Source of the DNA: Anthopleura xanthogrammica
Lineage: Eukaryota; Cnidaria; Anthozoa; Actiniaria; Actiniidae
Assembly: GCA_964019055.1 (NCBI GenBank)
Contig: OZ025207.1
Location: 11,622,090-11,686,089, forward strand
DNA: 64,000 bases
Direction: 5' to 3'
Below, in pieces: positions 45,501 to 56,616 of the stretch (the stretch's first letter is position 1; each line of letters begins with the position of its first letter). Made by a program: the position numbers and the translations under genes. A model generated the notes under the pieces. It had not been told where the DNA came from. It saw only the letters and a list, made by a program, of their open reading frames with translations, and ran no database searches.

Positions 45501-46288
45501 GCTGCTGTGTCTGACTTGATGACTGCTGTGTCTGACTTGAGGTCTGCTGTGTCTGACTTGATGACTGCTGTGTCTGACTTGATGACTGCTGTGTCTGACT
45601 TGAGGTCTGCTGTGTCTGACTTGATGGCTGTTGTATCTGATTTTACTTGCTCTAGCTGTGTTGTGATGTCCTTATCTGATATATGCCATTCATAGAGTAA
45701 CTGGTTGTAGTCTTTCTTTCCCAAAGGATCAGACTTCAAATCATCAATGTCATCTTGACTCAGTCCCAGTGACCGAAGGGCAGATGAAATATCTTGCCAG
45801 TGTTGATTAAAGTCAACATCATTTATTTCAGTGCTTGATTTGTGTGCTATTATATTGTTTCTGTAGTATTTTATCCTAGTTAAGTTGGCCTCCTGTGAGT
45901 TTTCCGTTTTGTGCGGCAGCTTGTCCCAACTGCACTTCCGTTTCCTAGAGCCAGTAATCTCATACACTGGCGGTGTAAGTCCACAAATGTTTCTTAGAAG
46001 AACAAACAGTAAAGTGATATCAAAGTCTTCAGATCTAGGGCTGCTCCCACTTGGTGGATACAGTTTGTCCCATTGCTCATTATTCAGTACTTTTCCTTTT
46101 GGTTTCTTCAGCTTTTGTAATGTTGCCTTGTGGACATTTAAGGTGGCTTTCAATGAAGATGGTGGATGTATGCCATCAAATACAGAACGAACTGCCTGTG
46201 TTCCTCCATCGACCAGTAACCTACAAAGCTTGGTGTAGTTGATTTTTTCATCTGTTTCTTTGCACCAGCTGGCCAAACTTCCTGACAT
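42551..46288 (-). CDS. HEPN-NACHT-propeller NLR-like protein, gene 3
   Basis: A 1245-residue intron-free protein from the ATG at 46288 (an in-frame GTG at 46291 is ignored). HEPN: residues about 15-175 with motif R143-N144-x4-H149; unlike the others it has about 10 extra residues with a basic S-R-K-R-K stretch at 113-118. Thirteen heptads at 215-305. NACHT: Walker A G-P-G-M-G-K-S 379-385, Walker B L-D-A-I-D-E-C 482-488, sensor T-S-R-P rather than T-T-R-P. The winged-helix segment includes A-F-H-M-S where the others have F-H-K-S. It lacks the insertion found in genes 2 and 4. Propeller-like last third with G-E-T-G-R and C-N-V-Y-G-G-Q-P-W-Y; the end reads H-H-L-D-F. The 5' flank carries the same acceptor-like site as genes 2 and 4. 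All catalytic motifs are intact, so it is probably functional. Confidence 0.88.
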   Translation of the reverse strand: MSGSLASWCKETDEKINYTKLCRLLVDGGTQAVRSVFDGIHPPSSLKATLNVHKATLQKLKKPKGKVLNNEQWDKLYPPSGSSPRSEDFDITLLFVLLRNICGLTPPVYEITGSRKRKCSWDKLPHKTENSQEANLTRIKYYRNNIIAHKSSTEINDVDFNQHWQDISSALRSLGLSQDDIDDLKSDPLGKKDYNQLLYEWHISDKDITTQLEQVKSDTTAIKSDTADLKSDTAVIKSDTAVIKSDTADLKSDTAVIKSDTAAIKSDTADIKSDTADIKSDTAGIKSDTADIKSNAADIKSHTALIPGIQENLSQLKNICSTGTYLENLHINQLSNSEFSSLIELLYKSFHPNTRRWVLSEVESHIYKGKSCGMLITAGPGMGKSTLAAKICQTYKDLGCLAGCHFFQFSNSTRNNPRLMLQSIARQMCDTVPGYREALESKLQTDLGKKISEMNCEELFTVLLEEPSQKLKGNKDVFVVVLDAIDECFSDLKQELLHVLKSKLSLLPGCLRFVITSRPSIFKLEKYLDIDPKNPQNRSDLELFFTSELKQIHNNRDPDPSVVDLLVIISKGFFLVAFFLADYLKRLKIESPKELLGLFPNGISSVYENYFSRLKEVLLPYISEEERFYKMLEAVVATSNPLPKNMFYKILGLKADGDIPRTKKRARQDALNSLHSLFPVMYDHVTAFHMSVFDWLTLEKDEEHDFSVRVENGIKVLASQCHNVLSDIRNGEKALDKPLVLTDDEKFSLYYGLDSFHFTKNELSRSLANSFILSALICSMDVGSDRHFFCYHGLPCYSDEMNNIFRMGVQLFSRQHKRDSQDVKNLTYYLLKHDETCPFLSQPNFGRCLEFIVNAVKQVFKQSTLIELELLRRFRLSYLEVKKIAVELEKGEDLPDISVIACGRGFLLVQETDHNTVVKKYLLDGTCLAKKSFPGTNKMLCMSTDHRYIVVTNLREKGNIEIVDAKTLDLVTSYQSPDKIRSCNVYGGQPWYVVIRCFDNMIYVMEGETGRLVKTYANKVNKHVDVKAVGNQGHVLLGRHYLCDGIAKGDADAFFIGEDGKLLEDNYGVPLPLNKVHLKYLMFHLERRDWNIPIYPPRKTKADCSCLADQLFFRFDPLLHHVNDMAFCVSEDGFLLAYLDVCSIFIINTSDGTLHKRVWLGPSFRMLSGDGILFVSQTLLVVNDAMMIMFIDVQTNQIKHRFYLPNYWGRFFAVPNQEGHSFTLLTQCFTGDQCVLQYVFHHLDF
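45374..45646 (-). repeat. 21-bp coding minisatellite of gene 3 (13 heptads)
   Basis: Thirteen in-frame units of V/I/L-K-S-D-T-A-x. The last two are diverged (K-S-N-A-A, K-S-H-T-A), as expected at the edge of an expanding array. Confidence 0.85.
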
Positions 46289-46594
46289 CACTGATGTGGA
46301 TGTTGATGGTCATAAGAAATAGTCCTGAATATAAATATTAGGAAAAAAAGTAGTTAGAATATTAGAAGGAAATGATAATTGGGAAACAGTTTTACAAAAA
46401 TTGAGCCTTCAAATATTTCAAGAAAGCTGTATAAATAATGATTAAAAAATCATAAAGGAAACTTCTTGATTTCATGCTTACATGTAGATATCCTTGTTTA
46501 TCACAGATCTATTTTAATTTCATGGATGTGAAAAACTTTATGGTATGAAGCCATATGACAGTGATCATGCTATATGTGTGTGTGGGTGGGGGTA

Positions 46595-46611
46595 GGGGGG
46601 GGGGGGGGGGG
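46595..46611. promoter_or_regulatory. G-tract upstream of gene 3
   Basis: A run of 17 G about 307 bp upstream of the ATG, preceded by TGTGTGTGTGGG. It corresponds to the runs before genes 2 and 4. Function unknown. Confidence 0.35.
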
Positions 46612-47369
46612 CAGGGGGCTATGGCAATTTTTACATCTTAATTTTTTTGGGTGGGCCCCACTCAAACATAATATATTTTTCAGTGATCCCCCAAAGTAAA
46701 GACTCTTAGTAGACACTACATATATTTGGCTTTGAATTTTTTAAATAGCCCCCTAATAGACCTTTTTCAAATTTATGAAATACAAATTTGAAAAATCCCC
46801 TACCTGTGTACCCCCCTCCCCACCTCATAAATTATGACAGCTAATGGTGACCATGGAAATGTGATCAGCTGACCAGTATAAAACTATTAAAAACTTTTTT
46901 CTTTTCATTTCTTTTTCACATTTTTTATGAAACTCATAAGCTACCACATTTCAAACCTATAATCTCAACACAGAACAAACAATGAACCTGGGTTGCATTG
47001 GAGAGAAGAGAGCACTGTCACCACTACACCACCCACAATTTTTAAAATATATTATCAGCAAGGAACAGGTGCCTTTTTATTGGGAAGGACAGGTGGCATG
47101 TACTGCTAATATGCTGCCTCTCATGACTTTGATCATGATATGGGTTCACTCCTTGTATTGAACACCATGTAAATTAAACTTGTCTTTTACTCCTCGTGAA
47201 GGGGCTCTTCCCTCCACATGCATTAACACTATATTCATTATTGTATTTAATATACGCAACATGCAATTCCCACATTTTTAAGAAAAAAACATTAATATTG
47301 AACATTAAATAAACATTAAGATTTCTTAATCAATTGTAAGATATTTTCTAAAACATGGAAAAGTAAAAA

Positions 47370-50300
47370 TAAATAAATAAATGAATGAATGATGAATGAA
47401 TGAATGAATGAATGATGAATGAATGAATGAATGAATGAATGAATGAATGAATGAATGAATGATGAATGAATGAATGAATGAATGAATGAATGAATGAATG
47501 AATGAATGAATGAATGAATGAATGAATGAATGATGAATGAATGAATGAATGAATGAATGAATGAATGAATGAATGAATGAATGATGAATGAATGAATGAA
47601 TGAATGAATGAATGAATGAATGAATGAATGAATGAATGAATGAATGAATGAATGAATGAATGAATGAATGAATGAATGAATGAATGAATGAATGAATGAA
47701 TGAATGAATGAATGAATGAATGAATGAATGAATGAATGAATGAATGAATGAATGAATGAATGAATGAATGAATGAATGAATGAATGAATGAATGAATGAA
47801 TGAATGAATGAATGAATGAATGAATGAATGAATGAATGAATGAATGAATGAATGAATGAATGAATGAATGAATGAATGAATGAATGAATGAATGAATGAA
47901 TGAATGAATGAATGAATGAATGAATGAATGAATGAATGAATGAATGAATGAATGAATGAATGAATGAATGAATGAATGAATGAATGAATGAATGAATGAA
48001 TGAATGAATGAATGAATGAATGAATGAATGAATGAATGAATGAATGAATGAATGAATGAATGAATGAATGAATGAATGAATGAATGAATGAATGAATGAA
48101 TGAATGAATGAATGAATGAATGAATGAATGAATGAATGAATGAATGAATGAATGAATGAATGAATGAATGAATGAATGAATGAATGAATGAATGAATGAA
48201 TGAATGAATGAATGAATGAATGAATGAATGAATGAATGAATGAATGAATGAATGAATGAATGAATGAATGAATGAATGAATGAATGAATGAATGAATGAA
48301 TGAATGAATGAATGAATGAATGAATGAATGAATGAATGAATGAATGAATGAATGAATGAATGAATGAATGAATGAATGAATGAATGAATGAATGAATGAA
48401 TGAATGAATGAATGAATGAATGAATGAATGAATGAATGAATGAATGAATGAATGAATGAATGAATGAATGAATGAATGAATGAATGAATGAATGAATGAA
48501 TGAATGAATGAATGAATGAATGAATGAATGAATGAATGAATGAATGAATGAATGAATGAATGAATGAATGAATGAATGAATGAATGAATGAATGAATGAA
48601 TGAATGAATGAATGAATGAATGAATGAATGAATGAATGAATGAATGAATGAATGAATGAATGAATGAATGAATGAATGAATGAATGAATGAATGAATGAA
48701 TGAATGAATGAATGAATGAATGAATGAATGAATGAATGAATGAATGAATGAATGAATGAATGAATGAATGAATGAATGAATGAATGAATGAATGAATGAA
48801 TGAATGAATGAATGAATGAATGAATGAATGAATGAATGAATGAATGAATGAATGAATGAATGAATGAATGAATGAATGAATGAATGAATGAATGAATGAA
48901 TGAATGAATGAATGAATGAATGAATGAATGAATGAATGAATGAATGAATGAATGAATGAATGAATGAATGAATGAATGAATGAATGAATGAATGAATGAA
49001 TGAATGAATGAATGAATGAATGAATGAATGAATGAATGAATGAATGAATGAATGAATGAATGAATGAATGAATGAATGAATGAATGAATGAATGAATGAA
49101 TGAATGAATGAATGAATGAATGATGAATGAATGAATGAATGAATGAATGAATGAATGAATGAATGAATGAATGAATGAATGAATGAATGAATGAATGAAT
49201 GAATGAATGAATGAATGAATGAATGAATGAATGAATGAATGAATGAATGAATGAATGAATGAATGAATGAATGAATGAATGAATGAATGAATGAATGAAT
49301 GAATGAATGAATGAATGAATGAATGAATGAATGAATGAATGAATGAATGAATGAATGAATGAATGAATGAATGAATGAATGAATGAATGAATGAATGAAT
49401 GAATGAATGAATGAATGAATGAATGAATGAATGAATGAATGAATGAATGAATGAATGAATGAATGAATGAATGAATGAATGAATGAATGAATGAATGAAT
49501 GAATGAATGAATGAATGAATGAATGAATGAATGAATGAATGAATGAATGAATGAATGAATGAATGAATGAATGAATGAATGAATGAATGAATGAATGAAT
49601 GAATGAATGAATGAATGAATGAATGAATGAATGAATGAATGAATGAATGAATGAATGAATGAATGAATGAATGAATGAATGAATGAATGAATGAATGAAT
49701 GAATGAATGAATGAATGAATGAATGAATGAATGAATGAATGAATGAATGAATGAATGAATGAATGAATGAATGAATGAATGAATGAATGAATGAATGAAT
49801 GAATGAATGAATGAATGAATGAATGAATGAATGAATGAATGAATGAATGAATGAATGAATGAATGAATGAATGAATGAATGAATGAATGAATGAATGAAT
49901 GAATGAATGAATGAATGAATGAATGAATGAATGAATGAATGAATGAATGAATGAATGAATGAATGAATGAATGATGAATGAATGAATGAATGAATGAATG
50001 AATGAATGAATGAATGAATGAATGATGAATGAATGAATGAATGAATGAATGAATGAATGAATGAATGAATGAATGATGAATGAATGAATGAATGAATGAA
50101 TGAATGAATGAATGAATGAATGAATGAATGAATGAATGAATGAATGAATGAATGAATGAATGAATGAATGAATGAATGAATGAATGAATGAATGATGAAT
50201 GAATGAATGAATGAATGAATGAATGAATGAATGAATGAATGAATGAATGAATGAATGAATGAATGAATGAATGAATGAATGAATGAATGAATGAATGAAT

Positions 50301-50704
50301 GAATGAATGAATGAATGAATGAATGAATGAATGAATGAATGAATGAATGAATGAATGAATGAATGAATGAATGAATGAATGAATGAATGAATGAATGAAT
50401 GAATGAATGAATGAATGAATGAATGAATGAATGAATGAATGAATGAATGAATGAATGAATGAATGAATGAATGAATGAATGAATGAATGAATGAATGAAT
50501 GAATGAATGAATGAATGAATGAATGAATGAATGAATGAATGAATGAATGAATGAATGAATGAATGAATGAATGAATGAATGAATGAATGAATGAATGAAT
50601 GAATGAATGAATGAATGAATGAATGAATGAATGAATGAATGAATGAATGAATGAATGAATGAATGAATGAATGAATGAATGAATGAATGAATGAATGAAT
50701 GAAT
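47370..50704. repeat. 3.3 kb (TGAA)n array, more than 800 units
   Basis: Almost pure TGAA over 3.3 kb, broken only by rare 3-bp units (TGATGAA), mostly near the two ends (for example near 47390, 47415, 47460, 47531, 47582 and 49972, 50024, 50075, 50192) and once in the middle (near 49122). Runs of about 1.5 kb have no visible substitution. Very long Ser-Phe-Ile-His minus-strand frames are artefacts. Exact length in the genome may differ because such arrays assemble poorly. Confidence 0.95.
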
Positions 50705-50780
50705 GATAATAATAATAATAATAATTAACATTTATAAAGCAGCATTTCCAGAAGCTCAATAGCGCTTTACAAAGATTACT
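50705..50780. mobile_element. Short-element fragment next to the TGAA array
   Basis: (ATA)n then TTAACATTTATAAAGC, CATTTCCAGAAGCTCAATAG and CGCTTTACAAAG. It is similar in plan to the 41923 element. It sits at the array end, where unit A has nothing comparable, so it is a unit B insertion. Confidence 0.45.
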
Positions 50781-51848
50781 GAAAGGAACTATGCTATGCT
50801 GATAAAATGAATATTTATAGGCTTTTCTAAAAGACAAATTAAAACACTGTCCGCTTTAGCTTCGTCCGATAAAGAGCTACAAATGAAGGTATGATGAATG
50901 AATGAACCAACGAACGAACGAATGGATAAATGATTGGAACATTGCGTGCAACAAATTCCGTTGTGTGACATGGATCACAACATCAATTGCCTGCAACATG
51001 TGTCTTCGTCTTTTGTGAATGGAGAATATGCATAATAGATACAATGCTGTCACCATATATTCTCACATGCAACCTTAGCTTTACAAAGAAGTTTAGAAAA
51101 GCAGCAATGAAAACTAAAGTGAATTTTTTTAGATAATAAAACATGCAAATAAAACAGCTTTTTTCTGTACACTGTTTAGTTAACAAATAAAACAGCTTTT
51201 GCTGTGCTCCGTTCAGTAATAAAGCATGCAGGAAGTGACATAAGCATGAAAGAAGTGTGAAGACAAGCACGAGCCATTATGGTACTACATGTAGGTGTAG
51301 TTCAGTGATAGGGATTTTCCCACTGGGATTTGAAAACCCTGGCCCCAGACAAGAATATCTTGGAAAAAAATACCCTGTTCAAGATACGACACTGTATATT
51401 AAAACCCTATCTAAGACCTAAGAGAATGTAGACTTGAAAATGCTAGATGGTGCTAACCTATCCAAATATAATGACCCTATCCAAGCTCATGGAAATCAGG
51501 AATGGGTATATCCTGTATAAGACAAAAATCCTGAAAAACCATAGCATAGGAGCATCCCCCTATAGACTATGTGGGACTATCCCCCCTCCAAGGTCAAATC
51601 ATTTATATAGACAGCTATAAAGATATCAAGTGCAGCTCAGCTTACAAGGATAGGGTGTGGGGAATGGTAAATTATCATTATTATTTCCTAACAACATTTA
51701 AAAGCATTATTCCCTGGCAACTTCGAAAACACTGAAGGACTTGAGCCTATATATGTTTTATTCTTTACTTTACTTTACTTTACTTTAATGGTTTCAACGG
51801 CTTAAAAATACAAAACCAAATAAAATTGAATATCAAATTTAAATAAAT

Positions 51849-52188
51849 AAATTTATTATATATCCTAGTCAAACTCGTTTTCTTATTGGTCGAGAGTATA
51901 TCACGTGGAGGGAAATAAATCTCAATAACTCCCGCGCGGGTAATAAATGCACGTGATCAAAGCGTGAGAGGGGAATAAATTTTTTTTGCAAATAAAAAAT
52001 TTTGAAAATGGAGAGAAAATTTTTCTTCGTTTGACTAGAGTATATAATAAAACACTTAATGACTGATCCCTCGGGAAATCAGTTAGTTTCGTTTCCCTCG
52101 AATCTCAATGTTTGAGAACATTGAGATTCTCGGGAAACAAAACTAACTGTTCCCCTCGGGACCAGTCATTAAGTGCTAAATATTATAA
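51849..52188. mobile_element. Composite foldback element
   Basis: TTTATTATATATCCTAGTC at the left is inverted at about 52030-52050 (GACTAGAGTATATAATAAA). Abutting it is a near-perfect hairpin at 52053-52175 whose arms contain CACTTAATGACTG and ATCTCAATGTT. The outer AT-rich ends are also inverted. It looks like one inverted-repeat element nested against another, and it is absent from unit A. Confidence 0.6.
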
Positions 52189-52532
52189 AGAGAAAAATAC
52201 TGAGGGGAAAACCTGAGACAGGCCGGCTGAACTTCCCTTAGAAGCAGGTTATGCAATAGAGAAAAATAATGATAATAAAACTGAAATATATATATGAATA
52301 CCTAAATAGTTAAAGAATAATATACACCTAATTGCAAGAAGTAAGGTTGTCATATAAAAACAGAAAATAACAAATAGGAATTCATTATTTTTGCAAAACA
52401 GACGTAATTATTTCACTGTTTTGAAGGTATAGACGGATATTTTTGAGATAATCTTGGTGGTATATTACTAAACAGTTATTCTCATTAATCTAGGCGGATT
52501 TACAATCAAAACTAGACGCTCTTGGAGCGTTC

Positions 52533-53533
52533 ACTGGGTTGCCTCTGCGAGAGCTCTCCCACTCACCAATCCTATATACTCTATTATTTCTTACCAAAGT
52601 GTTCCTTTTGGGTTCAAAGTCCCCCTTTATTAAAAACATTTCAAATTCTAGTAAGACATTAGTGTTGCGTTACTGACATATTATATTTCTACTTGACCTA
52701 CTAGAGTACTTTTCAAGACTAGCTGATGAAATAAACATATCTATTTCAGTATCGAAACTGTTCGCTGCAAAACAAACGTTTTATCAATGTAAATACTCTT
52801 AGCCAAAATGTTTTTAACTGGTCATTTGTTTTTCCCTCAGTTTTTGTTTTCTGTATTTTCATAAATGGAAATATTCAACAAGGAGTCTTGGCAGTTCGCT
52901 TTCTTGTAGATCACTATCAGCTCGCCTGACTTCTACAAGTTCTTGGAGTCAGCTTTCATCAAAGCTTTGTTTGTCACTCGTTTTGTAGTTTGTCTCTCGT
53001 TCTGTAGTTTGTCTCAGTATATTTTTTTGTATCTGAGATCTGGTAAGATCTAGTTTGATCATAGCTAGGTAGTTTATAGATTCTCTTAGTCTATTTTGAC
53101 TAGTTTGTCTAGTTCTACGATTCTCATACCGTAGTTTGCTCATAGATTCTCAAAGATAGCTCATAGATTCTCAGACTTCTCTCTTCGAGTATGTGGACCA
53201 ACCCGTTCCAAAACATCTTTTAGTGTGTGTCTACCACTTACAGCGTGTGTGTTTGTAAGTAGTTTAAGCGTAGCATTAAAAAACCTAAAGACAATAGTAC
53301 GCAACGTGCCTACAGACAAACTAGTTCTTCACGAACCCTGAACGAATGAATTAATGGTGACACAACACTAAAAACTATAAATACATCGTCCTCGATGTCG
53401 TGTGGCAACTTCATTGGACATTGGACATTGTTTACAAGTTCTCGACCAATCATGACGTGTGAAATTATGGTCTACCTGACGCCCGAAAAACGGATCTCAT
53501 TTTAAGACTGGTTTGCTACCATAGCAACCCAGT
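52533..53533. mobile_element. Possible unit B-specific insertion, about 1 kb
   Basis: Unit A has no counterpart to this stretch. ACTGGGTTGC at 52533 and GCAACCCAGT ending at 53533 are inverted. The interior has no transposase; it contains short repeated words such as TTTGTAGTTTGTCTC and CATAGATTCTC. The ends and the duplication are uncertain. Confidence 0.3.
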
Positions 53534-55120
53534 AATAAAGAAAAATATTTCTAATTAATTCCTATTTGTTATTTTTTATATGACAACGTTATTGCAATTA
53601 GGTGTAACTTAAATCGTAAATAAAAGAATCTAATAAAAACTTATGAATAGTGGCACTGAGTAAACCTCGCAATCGGTTTAAATTGAGTCAATTTGTACAA
53701 AACAAAATTCGAGATTTCATTAGGCAACGGAGAATCATACAAACAAAGTTTACTTAACTATGGAATCTAGCATAGAAATCGCAACAAAAACACAACAATT
53801 ATACAGTATACTTACTAGATTATCCTTTGGAAAATATCTTTACCATAATCGTCATGTTTAAATCGGTAAAATAAGCCGATCAAGGGCTACAAATGTAGAG
53901 AAACAACCTCCTCCTTCCTCCGCCATCTTGGTTTCTGGATCACTGGAGTAATGATGACGTAATGGAGTTCGGGGTGTGGTAAGGTATGGAGGGGGAGGGG
54001 TTATAAAGAATTGAAAAACAACAGAAACTCATATGGGGGTTGAAACGTGTAACCCCTTCACCATGCTCCGGAATATTCAGATATACAAATTAAGATTTTT
54101 ATTCCTGGATTTCAGAGGAGATTTACTGAATCTCTCAATGAAACAATTTTGATGTGTATTCAAGTTTGGTTTTGAGAGTTTTTAAACCAAGAGTATACAT
54201 TGTTATCATAGTAATGTTGTTCATGCAAAGATTTTTTGGCGCACAAAATAAGAGAAAAATACCAAAGAAGAATCTAACCCATTTTAAGTCAGCCACTTGC
54301 ATAGGAGGGGATCAAGGATTTTTGTTGCAACATCAAAATTAAGTGATCCCTCCAATAGGTGCTATCTTTTTTTGACCCTTTTTCAATAGTACATGAGTAC
54401 TGCTCTCGTCTGTGTGGTTTCCCCCTTTCATACCTGGCTGTCAATATACTAGCGGATCACTTCTTCAGTTGTCTAGAAAAACCTGTGATCCCTCCTAGAT
54501 TCCTTCGACCCCCCCCCCCCCCCCCCCATGCAGACAGTTGATAGGGTCGGATACAGGGGAAGGGTGCTGAAGTGTGCACCACCTGGATCAACTTTGTGCC
54601 CCTATTTTGATAATAACCAATACAAGATTATTTTGGTTTTCTTTGATTCTGAGGGTTGCACCTCTCGCTGGGCCAACTTTGTGACTCAACTTTGCAACTT
54701 GCAAGATATCTGACATAAAGGTACAATCTGTTTGCACAAAGTCTTGAACCCTTCCCTCAACAAAACCAAGGATCTTCCCCCGAGTACAGCTTATGACTGA
54801 TTGTGAACAAACAATGTGACAGCTAATTGACAGGCATCACAGATATTATGGGCTGAATAATAACAAACAGCTCTGTTCATGATCAGTACTTCAATTTTTT
54901 TAATTATCAATAAGTTAAATGTGTGACAGGACACAATAGTTTTTGAATGGAATGCTACAATTTTCTGTAAGAGACAGCAGAGGGGAAGGGTGCTATAGCC
55001 CCTCTAATCACATCTCCACCCCCCCCCCCCATCCAATTCTAAGGTGCTCTGCAGTCCTTGTCTGTACTACTGTTGTTATAGTTCAGAACAAAAGAAGTCT
55101 ATATCAAAGCTAAATGTCAC

Positions 55121-55502
55121 TTAAAGTGCTCATAAATCCTAATTCAAAATTTTCAGTATTGGTTCTATACGAGGTGAATAGTTGAATGGTAAAATATTTT
55201 TATATGATTTGAGTGATGCATCTTGGAGATATCAAGGTTTATACTTCCAATATGTTAATTTGCAAAAAAATTGCAATATCCTTTCTATAAACCCTGAGTA
55301 AGACAATGATGTTTTACTGACCCAGAAAAGGTTTGTACAACACAGCCTCCTAGGACATCACACTCATTAACATATTGGAAGTATAAACCTTGATATCTAC
55401 AAGATCACCAAATCATATCAAAATATTTTACCATTCAATTATTCGCTTCATATAGAATCAATGCTGAAAATTTTGAATTAGGTGGGTTTAAAGGCACTTT
55501 AA
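55121..55502. mobile_element. Foldback element with TTAA ends (unit C copy)
   Basis: The same element as at 41267-41734, bounded by TTAAAGTG and CACTTTAA, but about 86 bp shorter through loss of central sequence. Flanks TAAATGTCAC and ATGACAATCATTTG are the same, so both copies derive from one insertion that was then duplicated with the unit. Confidence 0.65.
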
Positions 55503-55639
55503 ATGACAATCATTTGTGCTGCTGAATACCAGACCACAATGCATCTGTAATTGACAATTCTATTTATTTATTTGTCACTAAAATCTCTATTGTATCCGTT
55601 GTACAGACATTTATGTACTATTTTACTGATGTATTGTCT

Positions 55640-56400
55640 TTCTAACTTACTATTATTACTTATCTTATCTTGGATAACAAACATACATGCCTGGGGGTGG
55701 GGGATACTTCAGGGCATTTCATATGGGAAGCTCTGCCCAGACTCTCGACCCTTTACCTTTTATATACCACGTTTCAGAAAAAAGGTACCCCTTTTTATAT
55801 ACCTTTATAACATGTTGTCTTTATACCTTACCACTACTTATCTTATCTTGGATAACAAACTCTATAATCTACATTATGCAATACCCATTGTTATATACAT
55901 GTGTCCATTATAACATGTTGTCTTTATACCTTACCACTACTTATCTTATCTTGGATAACAAACTCTATAATCTACATTATGCAATACCCATTGTTATATA
56001 CATGTGTCCATTATAACATGTTGTCTTATACCTTACTACTACTTGTCTTATCTTGGATAACTAACTCTACAAATCTACATTATGCAATACCCATTGTTAT
56101 ATACATGTGTCCATTATAATATGTTGCCTTTATACCTTACCACTACGTATCTTATCTTGGATAACAAACTCTACAAATCTACATTATGCAATACCCATTG
56201 TTATATACATGTGTCCATTATAACATGTTGTCTTTATACCTTACCACTACGTATCTTATCTTGGATAACAAACTCTACAAATCTACATTATGCAATACCC
56301 ATTGTTATATACATGTGTCCATTATAACATGTTGTCTTTATACCTTACTACTACTTATCTTAACTTGGATAACAAATTCTAAAAATCTTAATTATGCTAT
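55640..56400. repeat. 104-bp satellite at the 3' end of gene 4 (about 6-7 copies)
   Basis: ATTATG at 55873, 55976, 56079, 56183, 56287 and a decayed copy at 56391. The outermost monomer is interrupted at about 55682-55800 by GC-richer foreign sequence (CTGGGGGTGGGGGATACTTC). Monomers near the gene are the least conserved. Confidence 0.9.
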
Positions 56401-56616
56401 ACATGTTTAAGAAATAACTCGTTTTGTATCACTAAAACTAAAACTCCTTTAACAGGAGTTTGTGAACTTTAACAGGAGTTTGTGAACTGTATTTTCATTT
56501 TACTCATCGTAACCTGCTGTCTGTTTGCTCCTTTTGTCAAAAGCATCGAGACTATTGTTAGATGCGTTTTCAAGAACTCTATATTACTATTATTATTATT
56601 ATATTGAAGATGAAAT
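56401..56616. other. Short spacer between satellite and gene 4
   Basis: Contains a short direct repeat (AACAGGAGTTTGTGAACT, twice near 56452-56488) and a (TTA)n run near 56583. On the gene strand this is the 3' UTR side. Confidence 0.5.

Larger units (their letters stand above)
41001..54895. repeat. Segmental duplication unit B (contains gene 3)
   Basis: Same order as unit A: foldback element, 104-bp satellite, gene, G-tract, TGAA array, CATGCAGGAAGTGACATAAG region, CCTCCTTCCTCCGCCATC block. It is about 4 kb longer than unit A because of the 3.3 kb microsatellite and further insertions at about 50.7-51.2, 51.85-52.19 and 52.5-53.5 kb. Confidence 0.7.

Noticed and set aside
47316..50837. Very long minus-strand open frames of Ser-Phe-Ile-His repeats
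   Set aside because: They are translations of the TGAA microsatellite, which is stop-free in all three minus-strand frames; no unique domain is attached.
40215..54342. The near-identical 62-codon frame at 40215-40403 and 54154-54342 as a conserved gene
   Set aside because: Its similarity is explained by the recent segmental duplication that also preserves non-coding flanks; there is no domain, signal peptide or start context.
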